This document shows, piece after piece, positions 23,485 through 36,430 of a stretch of DNA of 64,000 nt. The first letter of the stretch is position 1; each line of letters opens with the position of its first letter. Source of the DNA: Solanum dulcamara (taxonomy: Eukaryota > Streptophyta > Magnoliopsida > Solanales > Solanaceae); NCBI RefSeq assembly GCF_947179165.1, contig NC_077245.1, forward strand, positions 49,062,286 to 49,126,285, read 5' to 3'. The translations under genes were made by a program, and so were the position numbers. The notes beneath the pieces were generated by a model that saw nothing but the letters and a program-made list of their open reading frames with translations, was not told the origin of the DNA and did no database searches.

Positions 23485-24916
23485 TGTCACGACCCAACTC
23501 CATAGGCCATGACTGGGGTCCGACCTGGACCCCCGTATATATAAATCTCAACTATAAGAACTATACACAAGAATCTAGAGGGTAATAGCAAACTCATCTG
23601 CATATAGTCTATTTTATGTGCACCATATCATGCAAGGTCTGACTAGGTTGCCCTAACATAATAACATCTATAATATATCATATAGGCACAACTGAATCAA
23701 ACTCGTAAACAACCCACCTACATATCTCTACAGACCTCTAAGAATATTAACAATGACATATGGCGGGACAGGGCCCTTATCGTACCTCTGAATAAACAAC
23801 TATATACATTATAGGATCAGCACCAAAAGATAGGCTCTGGAATAGTGGAGCACTTCCGACATAGCTGAGTGGGAGTCCTAACCTGGCGGATCTCCAAAGT
23901 AAGTACCTGTACCTATGGGCATGAAATGCAGCCCCCCTTCTCGATGAAAGGGAGGTCAGTATGATATATGTACTTAGTATGTAAAACATAACACATCATA
24001 GCTGAGACAATAACTGAAACAAGGATGCAGGGGACAAGTATAATAATTAACAAATTAATATACCTGCACCTTAGGACACGTAGTCATATGCATTATCATA
24101 CGCTGTGCCCGGCTAGCTAAGGAACTCGGTATCTAAACTATATCATCATATTACCAAATCACTGTATTATTATCCCCTCTCATCATGTATATTGTTTCAT
24201 CAGGTAATCGTATATAGCATCATATCATCGTATACATCATAATCTTATCGTATATGTCATCATAGTACATCCGGTTCACTATGGGGCTTGAGGTCACAAG
24301 TGTATCCCTATATTTTCACATGCATGCCTACGTAAGTATCCAACTATTTAGTGAGGGACTCGGTGAAAGAGTAGTGTACATAACGTACCACACTCGGCCC
24401 CTTTATAGGACTCGGTGCCATTATCACATAGTAAAATATACTGAGAAACATTCGGCCTGATCCAAAATTTAAAAAAATGCTGAGGAATATATGGCTTGAT
24501 CCATATTTTAATCATACCATTATATATATATATATCCAGCTCGGGACTCAGGGAATAACTTTATCACATACGGCGTCATCGTATGCTTTAACTTTATCGT
24601 TTACGACATTTGATCATCGTATACTTCATACATACATATACATAGCTGGCCTGGGACTCGGTGAAGGAGTAATAAAGTTGTGCACAATAACGTTCCCAGC
24701 CCATCATGGGACTCGGTGAAAGAAGGGTTACCGTATGTATGAGTAGAGTAGTGAAAAACAATATGCAACTAGGTCAACTCCTGAGACTCAATAAAACAAT
24801 CAAGTGAACCATCACTTGAAGACCAGGGAAGTAATTCTCTGAGGTACCCTTTAGATGTTATTACAAATTTTATCAATTAGGGCCTCGGGAACACATACAT
24901 GTACCAAGATATTGCC

Positions 24917-25000
24917 ACACAATTTATGCAATTAAAGACACAATTTATGCAATCAGAAACATAGCTTATGCAATCAGAGATACAACTTATGCAATCAGAT
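24917..25000. repeat. 21-bp tandem repeat x 4 in the 3' LTR of H
   Basis: Units of the form ACACAATTTATGCAATCAGAA start at 24917, 24938, 24959 and 24980. The 5' LTR of the same element has only three units (32734-32797), so one unit was gained or lost after or during insertion. Confidence 0.85.
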
Positions 25001-26373
25001 ACATTTATCCTCTCAGAGCCTTTCAGAACAGGAGCTTATATTTCCACTTACTATTCAACATATAGGTGGCTCGGGAGTAGTAATCTAACTACTTTAGGAC
25101 CCTTACTATTAAGAGGTGACTACGAGTCACAAATTATATCTGGAACCTATAAATGGAATTATCTCTAAACTTATATCAAACATCATTTCACTTACCTTAA
25201 GCGATTTCAACAAAAGTAGGAGATAGGCCTTATATGTACTACTCTTCATCCTACAGAAGACTTGAAAGGCGATGAGTCCACTTAGTGCAGGAGTTCTAAC
25301 ATCCAGAAGTAAACAAGGGTCTTGAGTCATACTCAGATCTTTATGAATGGAATGACTCCCAAGTTTTGTATATATAAAAATTAAGGCTAAGACATGCCAA
25401 AAGAAATAAAGGGTAAGCTTCAGATACCTTTTGTGGATTAATTGTAATCCAGCTTGACTCGTTACCTCCTTGACCTAATAAAATAAGAGTAATACTGAGA
25501 TTAATGACCTTTCTCTTTCCAATTTCCAACTCTACAACCAATTACCCATACCCTCGACTAGTTTGATACTAGTTCCAAAGTTACCGAAAATCGGGCAGCA
25601 TCTCCCCTATAACTTCAACATCTCCGTGATTTCACTCAGCCAAAATGTCAACAAAAATACCAACAACAAAAATCAGCATTATATATATAAATAAATCACT
25701 TCAACATTACACAATACAACTCCAAACAACTAGCTCAAAACTACGATACCAAAATAGAGTTTTTAACTTTTATTTCGTAAAACCTTTAACCATACTAAAT
25801 GGGGATAGTGTAGCTGAAACAAGAAGCAAACAAACCCTTTTAGAACCATTTAGAGCCCTGCAACACACAACCATACCAGCTACAACCGCGGCCCACAATC
25901 ACAATACCCTATGCGACTTTGATTTAGCTATGACGACTTCAATTTAGTTTTTTTATAAAGTCAAGCCTCCTTATGCTATTTTTCCACTTCCATTATTATT
26001 TAAGATATGTAATATACCTTATAACATCATCATAAACTCCAATTTGAAAGGGAAAACCTTACCTTGCCTGAAACTCGCCAAACTCGCCAAAACTTGCCTC
26101 GAAAGTTCCTTTAGCGCGACTAAAGGTTTGTGGCTTCTTGCTAACGTTTTGGTTCTTCTCCTAACCATAAATTTACATTAATAAAATTTTCATAACATTG
26201 TGGTATACCCTATATAATTAATTCATGGAACGAAATTAGAGGCTTACCTTTCTTTCTCCTTGACCGAACCTACTTTCTCTCTAGTTCTAGATTTTTGTTC
26301 TCTTCATTCTTTCTCTAGAAGTCTCTTGATTTAAAAAGATAAATGAATTTATTGTAGATAAGAATGATTCATA

Positions 26374-26460
26374 ACATATATATATAGGCTACTTTAGGGG
26401 GTGACACATGTCAACTCCTAAGTGGTGACACATGTCAAGCCCTAAGTGGTGACACGTGTC
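26374..26460 (-). promoter_or_regulatory. Putative LTR promoter: three G-box-like sites at 24-bp spacing plus TATA
   Basis: Palindromic decamers GACACATGTC (26403-26412), GACACATGTC (26427-26436) and GACACGTGTC (26451-26460) are spaced 24 bp apart. In element direction they are followed by CTATATATATATGT (26374-26388). The repeat unit includes the flank CTAAGTGGT, so the array is a small tandem duplication of a binding-site cassette. Confidence 0.5.
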
Positions 26461-27002
26461 AAGCCCGCATTGGGACAACATATCTCTTCCTCCTACCATA
26501 GGATGCCATATGTAAGGTGGGGGTCCACCCCTTGCTCCAGATGCTTCCACGTGGAACTCACCCTTGCTTCCACATGGCACTCTCATACTTCCACATGTCA
26601 CTCTTTTTTCCTCCACGTGGGTTCGTAATCTCGTCTTACTTTATGAACCTATGTAATCCTTGCTACGTAAGCTTGGTATGTACTCAAGTAGCATAAGTAT
26701 GTAATATTTCCAAGTTGCTATCTTATGTAAGTAATTCGAGTCCTACGACTCATTATTTGGTCTCCAACTTATTCCGGATTCTTACAATGCTATTTCCAAT
26801 CTTTCCTATCATGAGGTGTCATATTCTCCCTTCCTTAGAGTTGTTTGATAGCGTTATGGACTATCTGGATCCCATGGTAACTTCAAAGAAGATTGAGAAG
26901 CTTTAAAAAAACTTAAGAATCCTTCCAAAAACTTAATAACCTTTCAAGATACTTAAGAAGATTAAGAACCTTCCAAGGTACAAAAGTACAGGGTGTAACA
27001 TA

Positions 27003-27014
27003 CTTCCCCCCTTT
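27003..27014 (-). other. Polypurine tract of H
   Basis: The plus strand CTTCCCCCCTTT directly follows the 3' LTR. The minus strand is an uninterrupted purine run. Confidence 0.8.
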
Positions 27015-27027
27015 AGAACATTCATCC

Positions 27028-27420
27028 TCAAATGTGAACCATAACCCTCCTCAAGATCTTATACCGATAATATAGAGAGTTTCTCTGTTCCATCGCAATA
27101 ACACATACTTTCACCGAGCAATCAATATGAGAGTTCCAAAGGTTAGGATTACCTTTAGACGTAGAGAATAGGTATGGATACTTGTGCTTCATTTCCCTTT
27201 CAGCTTTCCAGGTCATTTCTTCGCAACTATCATTTTGCCATAACACCTTGACGAAAGCTACGTCCTTAATTCGCCACCCCCTACTCCGCCGATCCAGGAT
27301 GGCGACCAGTTGCTTCTCGTAGGATAACTCCTCTATGACCTGGATATCCTCTATGGAATATACTCGGGATAGATCACCAACACACTTGTGAAGCATCGAT
27401 AGGTGGAAGACTGAATGTAC
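27028..27420 (-). pseudogene. Integrase C-terminus and chromodomain-like tail of H
   Basis: One long frame starts with MLHKCVGDLSRVYSIEDIQV and continues with LSYEKQLVAILDRRS, IKDVAFVKVLWQNDS and EMTWKAEREMKHKYPYLF. These are the typical blocks of a Ty3/gypsy chromodomain-like tail: ILDR, the KVLW strand, the TW..E helix and the YP.LF end. FHLS upstream of the methionine shows the true protein extended further, so the methionine is not a real start. The frame is better preserved than its homologue at 590-915 in A. Confidence 0.85.
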
Positions 27421-27779
27421 TACTTCTAGACCCTATTCGGAAGAGGGTCTAATAAGAGCCAATGCATCTCAGACTAAGGTCCTCTTTCATGCTAGCTCAT
27501 CACTGTCTCTGTGGATGACACTTTTCAGAGTGCTTAATTATAACTTAAAACTCTAAAGATCGACGTCGATTATCCGCATATGACTTCTATCGAATCAGAG
27601 CTACTAATAATCTCTCCCGAATTAGCTTCACCTTCTATACCGCTTATTAAACCACATCTGGGCATATTAGTCATGTTTTACTACCATCAAACCAATCAAT
27701 TGGCGACCTACACTGTCCGCCATACCAAGTCTCGTACGAGGCCATCTAGATACTAGAATGATAGTTAATATCGTAAGTG

Positions 27780-28030
27780 CTTTTGACAGGTGGTAGGAAG
27801 TTGTCCAAGCTACCTTTGGATTCAACCGTATAGGCCCACAACATATCGTCTAACGTTTCGCTAGTAATCTTAGTCTATCCATCAGTCTGAGGGTAAAATG
27901 GTATACAGAGACATATCTGTCTTCCTAATCTCTTCGTCAACTGATCTTTGGTAGTTAATTGTAACTTGGGCTCCTTTATCTATGAAAATAGCTATGGGAA
28001 CTCCGTAAGGTCCTACCACCCTCTAGACCT
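27780..28030 (-). pseudogene. Integrase catalytic-core relic of H
   Basis: The minus strand translates to a broken core: LTEFP, IKEPKLQLTTK, then FYPQTDG followed by a stop, TKITSETLDDMLWAY and ESKGSLDNFLPL. The FYPQTDG and LDDML blocks identify the integrase core. The first catalytic part is not readable. Confidence 0.7.
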
Positions 28031-28500
28031 ATAATTTCACACCATCTTGGCTGAGCAGGTAGTCTTTGATTGGAGGAACATAGGCTGATCTTATTAATCT
28101 ATGGATAACATTCCATATGGAATTATTTATCCTGGGAGTGCAAAGTGAGTCTTGTAGCCAAGGTCGTGTTGTGGAATATTTGACCTCGTATATTACTTAT
28201 TGCCTTCTTTATATGACATAAACTTGTACTCTCACCTTTTTGGGTTTTGCTTTTTGCCCATTAGAGTCGTCTACCAAGTTGTGCTGAAGTCCCCTCATAC
28301 AATTAGACGTTCCGTGGTTTGCCTATCAATAACTAGTATTATGTTGAAGAACTGTGGCATACAAGTACGCCATCTATTAGTAATCATCTAATCCTGCTTG
28401 CTTTGCTTAAGCCCTGTTATAATTCCCTTAACGTAACTTATAATAATCTAGGTACATAAGCTCGTGTTGTTGCTTCGCTGCTAGTTCGGATTCTTCTATC

Positions 28501-28620
28501 TCGTGCGATCATAGCAGCACTAACGCACCGGATCCCACCGGAATTTCAAAGTTAAACATGCTTGGGCGATAGTAGTACTAGGATGGGTGACCCCTCTAGG
28601 AAGTCCTCGTGTCACGTTCC
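28501..28620 (+). pseudogene. 5S rRNA-like segment inside element H
   Basis: This 120-base segment matches plant 5S rRNA along its length: GATCATA.CAGCACTAA, GCACCGGATCCCA, AGTTAAACATGCTTGGGCGA, AGTAGTACTAGGATGGGTGA and AAGTCCTCGTGT. The box A, intermediate element and box C regions that bind TFIIIA/TFIIIC in real 5S genes are mostly preserved. It is antisense to the retrotransposon. Whether it is transcribed is unknown. A true 5S gene would normally sit in a tandem array with a T-run terminator, which is not seen here, so I call it a derived copy. Confidence 0.9.
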
Positions 28621-31280
28621 ATTGCCATCCTTGCAATAATGTGCGAAGGCACTCAACCTAGCCCAAGATTTACCTTAGCGTGTTCTCGCTAGTCTTCATG
28701 CTTCGCCTTGCCCTCTCCGACCCTGTATTACACTGGACAATGGGATAGATGATTGGTTCAACCATGTCTAGGTCCTATTTTTCCCTTAGTACTCACCCCA
28801 TCTCGGTAGTTTGGTCTAACCCATCTTGATATCTCTCTACAACGTATCAAAAATATCCTAGCTCCTTTACTCGTGTACTTCTCACTTGACCCTATACTCA
28901 ACATATACATATCCATAGGTTGCATAACCATTCTAATACAACTTGTATAAGATAGACATAATCTTTTCATTTCCCGTCCCATCTTGCTTTACATATCGAC
29001 TTCTCACTAGAACTTGCTTGCGCAAACGCTATTTTGTCCTACTCCTTTATTTTATTCCTTTACATACTCCTTGGTCTCCTCATTTCCTACCGTAAGAGAT
29101 TTTCTATTATTTCTCCTTGCTACTTGTATGTCACCATATCAGTGGCCAATGACGTTGTTGCCATATCTTAATCTTTACCTAAACACGACCCTACTACCCT
29201 TTACACAGTTCTTAGTTTGCTCAGTCCTACTCTCTTATTGTATTCACCCATTGTGGTAGGCACCCATCCCTTAGGGTTTTACTAATGATTCTTCACACGG
29301 TCTCAGATACCGCGGCTCCTATCTGTTTATTATTGGCCTCGAGATCCTACTAACTTGTGCTAGTATGTGATCTCGCTTGAAATTTAAGCATTCCTGTCAA
29401 CATGTGATAGTGTCAGTTGATTTCATCTCATGCGTGTATTTCTCTCGTCCATTTGCCCCCTTTAGGGCGTACTCATGTCATCCTCTATTTATTTTCAACT
29501 GTTCATACGCATATGATTCTGTTCCAATATATTTGACATACTGCACCATATCTACACCTTCTGTTAACTCATCTATACTTTAGGTTGCCCCTGTAAGAAA
29601 CCTTAATACAACCATGGGGTGCTTAGAATTCTTAATAAATAGTACACAATCTAGTCCAAGTACTGGTACTCGAGTCATATAACTAATGTAGTAGCTTAGT
29701 CGAAGCTGCATTTCCTTTATCCTAATTAGTACGTCACTAGTGCTTAATAGTGTCCGATTCTTTATTTGGGGGCACTTATACTTTGATGACATGTGTTTCT
29801 AGGTTTTCTATAACACTATCTTCATCCTAGTGAATACCACTTGTTCCTCTTAATGGACTTGCAATGCATCAATGGTCTTGCAGAGATACCTCCCTCAGCC
29901 TTGAGGAGTCTTACTATTTTCCACAATGGAGGTACATATACATAGTACACCTTTCTGCTTCATGCGCTTTCATCCTTATTGTGTACTCGATGCTGACTCC
30001 TAATCTTACTCATAATCACATTGTTTAGTTACTTCGTTACTAGGCCCTACGTACTTCCATGATGATCCTCATTATATTCACACTATATTCTGCTCATGGT
30101 CAATCCCGGAGGGTAATATTTATTAACCTTTATTCATGATCCTTACTCTGGACTAATTCCACCTGGTGGAGTAAGTGTACTTAGAGCCCATTTGGATGGG
30201 CTTAAAAAAGTAACTTTTATGTATGAAGTGCTTTTAGAACTTTGAAGTGCTGAAAGTTATTTTTATAAATAAGTAGTTGAGTGTTTGGATAAAAGTGCTT
30301 AAATGAGGAAAATGATGTGAATTTTAGGGTTAAAAGAATAAAAAGGGTAGTGTGGGAATTTAGTTAAAATATAAGGGATATAAAAGTAATTTCTATTGTC
30401 AAAGAAAATGACTTTAAGCATTTAGAAAAAAAAGGTTAGGAATCGTAACTTTTTATTTTTGACTGACTTTAAAAACTTTATGGCTTAAAGTTAGCATTAG
30501 GCAAACACATCCATCCTTCCTTCCTCATCATTGTCATCCTTAATACCTCGCAGCGAGTCTTAAGACGTTCATATCCATCACTATTCTTCTCACCATATCA
30601 GTACGACCTTCTAATTACCACCCATACCGCAATTTACTTATTTCCCAAAGTCTGTTGTACTCCTAGTTTAGTCGGATCTTATCATTACCGTGGATACAAT
30701 CTCTCAATATATACTACAACCTTATATCTCATTATCTTTTTATTTCAAAAAAATTGGGCAGAGTTTCCTCTATATTCCTTACTATCCCAAACCTACACTC
30801 ACGAAATACCAACAATGTCTCACAGGGCCAACATATATATATTCATATCATCGCCACACAGAGAGCCCAATATCAACAATAGTATAAATTAATGGACTTA
30901 CCTCGTATGTCAAACTCAAACTGCACCCGTTACACTTTCCTATCTACTTTTCCTTTCAGTCTTTGACTTTACATTTCAATTATATTTCAATCTTCTTACC
31001 TTATCCAATATGCCTCCTTCACACCATTACTTACCTGTATATTGGGTAGCTTCCAATATCATCCATTATTTTCTTCTGTCGATGTCATTCTTCAACTGAA
31101 AGCAAAGGTTAGAAAAAGGAATTTCATGTCCTATAGCTATGCTCTATCGCACGATCTTAGATATGAAAGAAAGGTGACATCCTAAATTCCCTATAGCCTT
31201 CTGGTTATAGATGTGGCGTGCAACACACCAATAGACAAAACTCTACTAGACATGGGCAGTAGACATTCCGAGGAAGGACT
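28621..31280 (-). other. Internal leader region of H without readable genes
   Basis: The region lies between the primer site and the 5S-like segment, where gag to reverse transcriptase would be expected. No family motif is visible in any frame. The first part after the 5S-like segment (GCAATAATGTGCG, CTCAACCTAGCCCAAGATTTA) is shared with element A. A MITE-like insert occupies 30184-30513, and a purine box (30748-30780) and splice-donor-like CGAGGTAAGTCC (minus, about 30897-30905) lie near the primer site. Confidence 0.6.
30184..30513. mobile_element. Probable MITE (about 330 bp)
   Basis: The left end GAGCCCATTTGGATGGGCTTAA and the reverse complement of the right end (GGATGTGTTTGCCTAATGC) are imperfect inverted repeats of the GCCCGTTTGG type common in plant MITEs. 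The body is AT-rich with TTAAGCACTTT-like internal repeats, and is unlike the pyrimidine-rich sequence around it. No clear target duplication could be assigned, so the borders are approximate. Confidence 0.55.
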
Positions 31281-31292
31281 GCTCTAATACTA
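31281..31292 (-). other. Primer binding site of H
   Basis: The minus strand reads TAGTATTAGAGC, two changes from the initiator tRNA-Met site TGGTATCAGAGC. Both changes are transitions of the kind expected from deamination. Confidence 0.8.
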
Positions 31293-31296
31293 CTTT

Positions 31297-34200
31297 TGTC
31301 ATGATCCAACTCCGTAGGCCATGACTGGTATCCGACCTGGACTCCCGTATACATAAATATCAACTATAAGAACTATATACAAGAATCTAGAGGGTGATAG
31401 CAAATTTGTTTGTATATAGCCTCTTTTATTTGCACCATGTCATGCAAGGGCTGACAAGGTTGCCTTAACATAATAACATTTATAACATGCCATATAGGCA
31501 CAACTGAATCAAACTCGTAAACAACCCACCTACATATGTCTACAGACCTCTAAGAATATTAACAATGACATATGGCGGGACGGGCCCCCGCCGTACCCCT
31601 GAATAAACAACTATATACATTATACGATCAGCACCAAAAGATAGGCTCTGGAATAGTGGAGCACTTCTAACATAACTGAGTGGGAGTCCTAAGCTAGCGG
31701 ATCTCCAAAGTAAGTACCTGTACCTATGGGAATGAAATGCAGCCCTCTCTCTCGATGAAAGGGAGTTCAGTATGATATATGTACTGAGTATATAAAACAT
31801 AACACATCATAGATAAGACCATAACTTAAACAAGGATGCAGGGGACAAGTGTAACAATTAACAAATTAATGTACCTGAACCTTAGGTCATGTAGTCATAT
31901 GTATCATCATACGCTATGCCCGGCTCGCTAAGCAACTTGGTATCTTAACTATTTCATCATATTACCATATTACCGTATCATCATCCCCTCTCATCATGTA
32001 TATTATTTCATCAGTTCATCGTATACCATATCATATCATTGTACACGGCATAATCTTATCATATATGTCATCATAGTACATCTAATCCACTATGGGGCTC
32101 GGGGTCACAAGTGTATCCCTATATTTTCATATGCATGCCTACGTAAGTATCTGGCCCTTTAGTGAGGGACTCCGTGAAAGAGTACTGTACATAACATACA
32201 ACACCCGGCCCTTTTATGGGACTCGGTGCCATTATCATATAGTAAAATATACCGAGGAATGTTCGGCCTGATCCATAATTTAAAACAATATCGAGGAATG
32301 TACGACTTGATCCATATTTTCATCATATCATCATATATATATATATATATATCCGGCCCGGGACTCGGTGAATAACTTTATCATATACGGTGTCATCGTA
32401 GCTTCAACTTCATCTTATACGACATTTCATCATTGTATACTTCATATATACATAAACATAGCTGGTATAGGACTCTGTGAAGGAGTAATAAAGTTGTGCA
32501 CAATAACGTTCCCGGCCTATCGTGGGACTCGGTGAAAGAAGGGTTACCGTATGCACGAGTAGATTAGTGAGAAACCATATGCAATAAGGTCATATACTGA
32601 GACTTAATAAAATAGTAAAGTGAACCGTCATTTGAAGACTAGGGAAGTAATTCTCCGAGGTACCCTTTAGATGTTATTAGGGATTTCATTAATTAGGGCC
32701 TCAGGAACCACAGGCGTGTACCAAGATGATGCCACACAGTTTATGCAATCAGAAACATAGGTTATGCAATCAGAGATACAACTTATGCAATCAGAGACAT
32801 TTATCCTCTTAGAGCCTTTCAAAATAGGAGATTATATTTCCACTTACTATTCAACGTATAGGTGGCTCGGGAGTAGTAATCTAACTACTTTAGGAACCTT
32901 AGTATTCAAAGGTGACTAGGAGTCATCAATTATATTCGGAACCTATAAATAAAATTACCTCTAAACTCATATCATACATCATTTCACTTACCTTAAGCGA
33001 TTTCAACGAAAGAAGGAGATAGGCCTTATATGTACAACTCTTCATCCTATAGAAGACTTGAAAGGCGATGAGTCCACTTAGTGCAGGAGTTCTAACATCC
33101 AGAAGTGAACAAGGGTCTTGACTCATAATCAGAGCTTTATGAATGAAATGACTCCCAATTTTCCTATATATATAACTTAAGGCTAAGACATGCCAAAAGA
33201 AATAAAGGGTAAGCTTCACATAACTTTTGTGGATTAATTGTAATCCAGCTCACCTCGTTACCTCCTTGACCTTATAACATAAGTGTAATACTGAGGTTAA
33301 TGACCTTTCTCTTTTCTATTTCCAACTCTACAACCAAGTATCCATAGGAATCATTTCCTTATCCAATACCCTCGACTAGTTTGATACTAGTTGCAAAGTT
33401 ACCAAAAATTGGGAAACATGTCCCCTATAACTTCAACATCCTTGAGATTTCACTCGGCCAAAATACAACAACCATACCAACAACAACACCCAGCAGAATA
33501 TATATAAATAAATCACTTCAACATTACCCAATACAACTCCAAACAACTAGCTCAAAACTACGATACCAAAATAGAGTTTTTAACCTTTATTTCATAAAAT
33601 ATTTAACCATACTAAATGGGGGGTTGTGTGGATAAAACAAGAAGAAACCAACCCATTTTTATAACCCTTTACATCCCTGCAACAAAAAACCACACCATCT
33701 ACAACTGCGGTCCACAATCACAACACCATACGCGACTTCGATTTAGCTATGACGACTTCAATTTAGTTTGTTTCTAACATGAAGCATCCTCATGAAATTC
33801 TTCCACTTAAAACCTTATTTAAGACATATAATATACCTTATAGAATCATCATAAACTCCAATTTAAAAGGGAAAACCTTACCTTTCCCGAAACTCGCCAA
33901 ATTCACCAAAACTTGCCTCGGAAGTTCCTTTAGCGCGACTAAAACTTTATGGGTTCTTGATAAAATTTTGGTGTTTTGACAAACCATAAATTTACATTAC
34001 TAACATCTTCATAACATCCTGGTATACCCTAGATAATTAATTCATGGAACGAAATCGAAGGCTTACCATTCTTTCTCCTTGGCCGAACCTAGTCTCTCTC
34101 TGGTTCTAGATTTTTCTTCTCTTTTTTCTTTCTCTAGAAGTATCTTGAACTAGGAAGATAAATGAATTTCTTGTAGATAAGAATGAGTCATAAAATATAT

Positions 34201-34843
34201 ATATTTATATATATATATATATATATATATGCTACTTTAGGGGGTGACACGTGTCAACCCCTAAGTGGTGACACATGTCAAGCCCTAAGTGGTGACACGT
34301 GTTAAGCCCTCATTGGGCAAACACATCCCTTCCTCCTACCATAGGCTGCCACATGCAGGTGGGGTCCACCCCCTTGCTCCAGCTACTTCCACATGGCACT
34401 CTCCCTTGCTGACATGTGGCACTCTCTCATACTTTGATGTGTCACTCTCTTTTCTTCCTCGTGGGTTCATAATCTCATCTTACTTTACGAACCTATGTAA
34501 TCCTTGATAAGTAATCTTGGTATGTACTCAAGTAGCATAAGTATGTAAGATTTCCAATTTGGTAGCTTACATAAGTAAGTCGAGTCCTACGACTCATTAT
34601 TTGGTCTCCAACTTATTCAAGATTTTTACAACGCTATTTCCAATCTTCCCTATCAGGAGGTGCCACATTCTCCCTTCCTCGGATTTTTTTGATAGAGTTA
34701 TGGACTATCTGGATCCCATGGTAACTTCTAAGGAGCTTGAGAATCTTTAAGAAACTTAAGAATCCTTCCAAAAATTTAAGAACCTTTCAAGATACTTAAG
34801 AAGCTTAAGAACCTTCCAAGGTACAAAAGTATGGGGTGTAATA
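31297..34843 (-). repeat. 5' LTR of H (3.5 kb)
   Basis: It aligns with 23485-27000 along its length. Ends are TGTCATGATCC and GGGTGTAATA, the last CA being changed to TA. Splice-donor-like sites occur at matching places (for example AAGGTAAGT at about 32987-32995). A long AT run extends the TATA region at 34196-34231. Confidence 0.92.
34196..34303 (-). promoter_or_regulatory. Putative LTR promoter of the 5' LTR of H
   Basis: GACACGTGTC (34246-34255), GACACATGTC (34270-34279) and GACACGTGTT (34294-34303) are exactly 24 bp apart. In element direction they precede a long TA-rich stretch (34196-34231). The two LTRs of H differ in which of the three boxes keep the CACGTG core. Confidence 0.5.
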
Positions 34844-34848
34844 TTAGA

Positions 34849-35083
34849 CTTTTCCCAAATTATTAGTTAATGAACCTATATGGTTTTAGGACCTAATTAA
34901 ACTCTATAAATTAATCTAAACCTCTAATTCTATTCATTCTTCTATAATTCATCTATCAATTATTTCTCTCTCCACAAAAAGGCTCTCAAGGGTTTCCATT
35001 GAAGACTTCAAGCAAATTCACTCAATTTTTTCATCAAAACTCTCAAGTTCTTCTAAATTAATTGGTGTTCTCACTTAAGGTAT
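34849..35083 (+). repeat. 5' LTR of K, piece 2
   Basis: It continues CTTTTCCCAAATTATTAG from the H insertion point and matches 43058-43280 in the 3' LTR. It is cut after GGTAT by the solo LTR at 35084. Confidence 0.92.
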
Positions 35084-36430
35084 TGTCATGACCCAACCCC
35101 GTAGGCCGTGACTGGGGTCCGACCTTGACCCCCATTTACGTAACTGTCGACTACAGTTAAATTGGACTATGTATAACATGATACTGCTCACAAAAACCTC
35201 AATGGGTTAAAACATTTTCATGTTCATATAGCCTCCTAGATATAGGAACCAAACACATGAACCCAGTGGGTGATAAAATATTCATACACGTGTGGCCTCT
35301 TTCATTTGCATCATCTAATGAAAGGGAAAGGCAGCCGATAAGACGGCCACAGCATAATATCTTTTACAATATATCGCATAGGCATAACCGAAATAAACTC
35401 CTAAACAACCCACACACATATGTCTACAGACCTCTAAGAATGGTAACAGCAACATATGGCGGGACAGAGCCCCCGCCGTACCCCTGGACAAATAAATATA
35501 TACATATCAAACAACCAGCACCAAAAGTTAGGCTGCGAAATAGTGGAGCACTCCCAACATCGCTGAGTGGAAACCCTAAGCCGACGGACTTCCAAAATGA
35601 ATATATGTACCTGCGGGCATGAAACGCAGCCCCCTAGATAACGGGGGGTCAGTACGATATATGTACTGAGTATATAAAGCATGGACTGTAACTAGTAAAG
35701 CCATTACCAAAATAGAATGTGCAAAAATGAGCAAACTATCCAGAATACCAAAATGCTTTTCATAACCACGGATAATGTATGCAGACAAACATATGCCATA
35801 TCTGATCCCATTATGGGACTAGATGAACAAATACAAAATGTGGTCGCCGCCCCATCACTGGCGCCACAGCATATCATAACTCCAGAGTAGGGAATATCTC
35901 CGTAAAAGATCATATCATATCAGATGGTCATATCAAATCATATCATATCATAGGTGTACATGGCACATCATAACTCCATAATTCCCATGTACAGGTTGTA
36001 CCTGCCCCCTCACGTCGGGGCACGGCAAACAAAGCAGAAAAGTATGCACGATAACAAAACCTGGCCCGGGCTCGGTGAAAGAAGCATAGAGGCATCCACA
36101 AGTGGAGTAGTGAGAAACCAAATATAATTTAAATCATATTTGAGACTCGATGGAATAATCAAAATAAGCTATCATTCAAAACCCAGACAAGGATCATATC
36201 AAGTACCTTTTGAAAGTTACTATGGGTTATATCAAAATAGAACTTTTGGGAATTATATAAACATATCAAGGCATAACAAAATATCTTTTGGAAGTCGAGA
36301 AGTTGGTCATTCTAGCAGCTTTACGAACAGGAACTTCTTTAAAATCATATGAAAGTTATATACTTGTTTCTTAAAATCCATGCTGAAAAGGAATATTAGC
36401 TTTATTTACTTATGTCAGAGAAATGCTAAA

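Larger units (their letters stand above)
23485..27000 (-). repeat. 3' LTR of H (3.5 kb)
   Basis: Termini are TGTCACGACCC and GGGTGTAACA. Splice-donor-like sites on the minus strand are at 26242-26250 (AAGGTAAGC), 26057-26065 (AAGGTAAGG) and 25190-25198 (AAGGTAAGT). A purine box lies at 25586-25612 and a 21-bp array at 24917-25000. Confidence 0.92.
23485..34843 (-). mobile_element. Complete long-LTR Ty3/gypsy element H
   Basis: This is the only element of the family present with both LTRs and both duplications: TTAGA at 23480-23484 and 34844-34848. Layout on the plus strand is 3' LTR 23485-27000, polypurine tract 27003-27014, internal 27001-31296, primer site 31281-31292, 5' LTR 31297-34843. 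It is 11.36 kb long. The internal region contains a chromodomain relic, an integrase-core relic, a 5S-like segment and 2.6 kb with no readable gene, so it cannot move by itself. The outer end of the 5' LTR is TA instead of CA. Confidence 0.93.

Noticed and set aside
28501..28620. A functional 5S rRNA gene
   Set aside because: It differs from plant 5S at several positions, lacks a clear T-run terminator and is single and embedded in a retrotransposon.
35257..35622. A 121-codon plus-strand frame in the solo LTR
   Set aside because: It lies in LTR sequence antisense to the family; homologous positions in the other LTRs are interrupted, and no motif is present.
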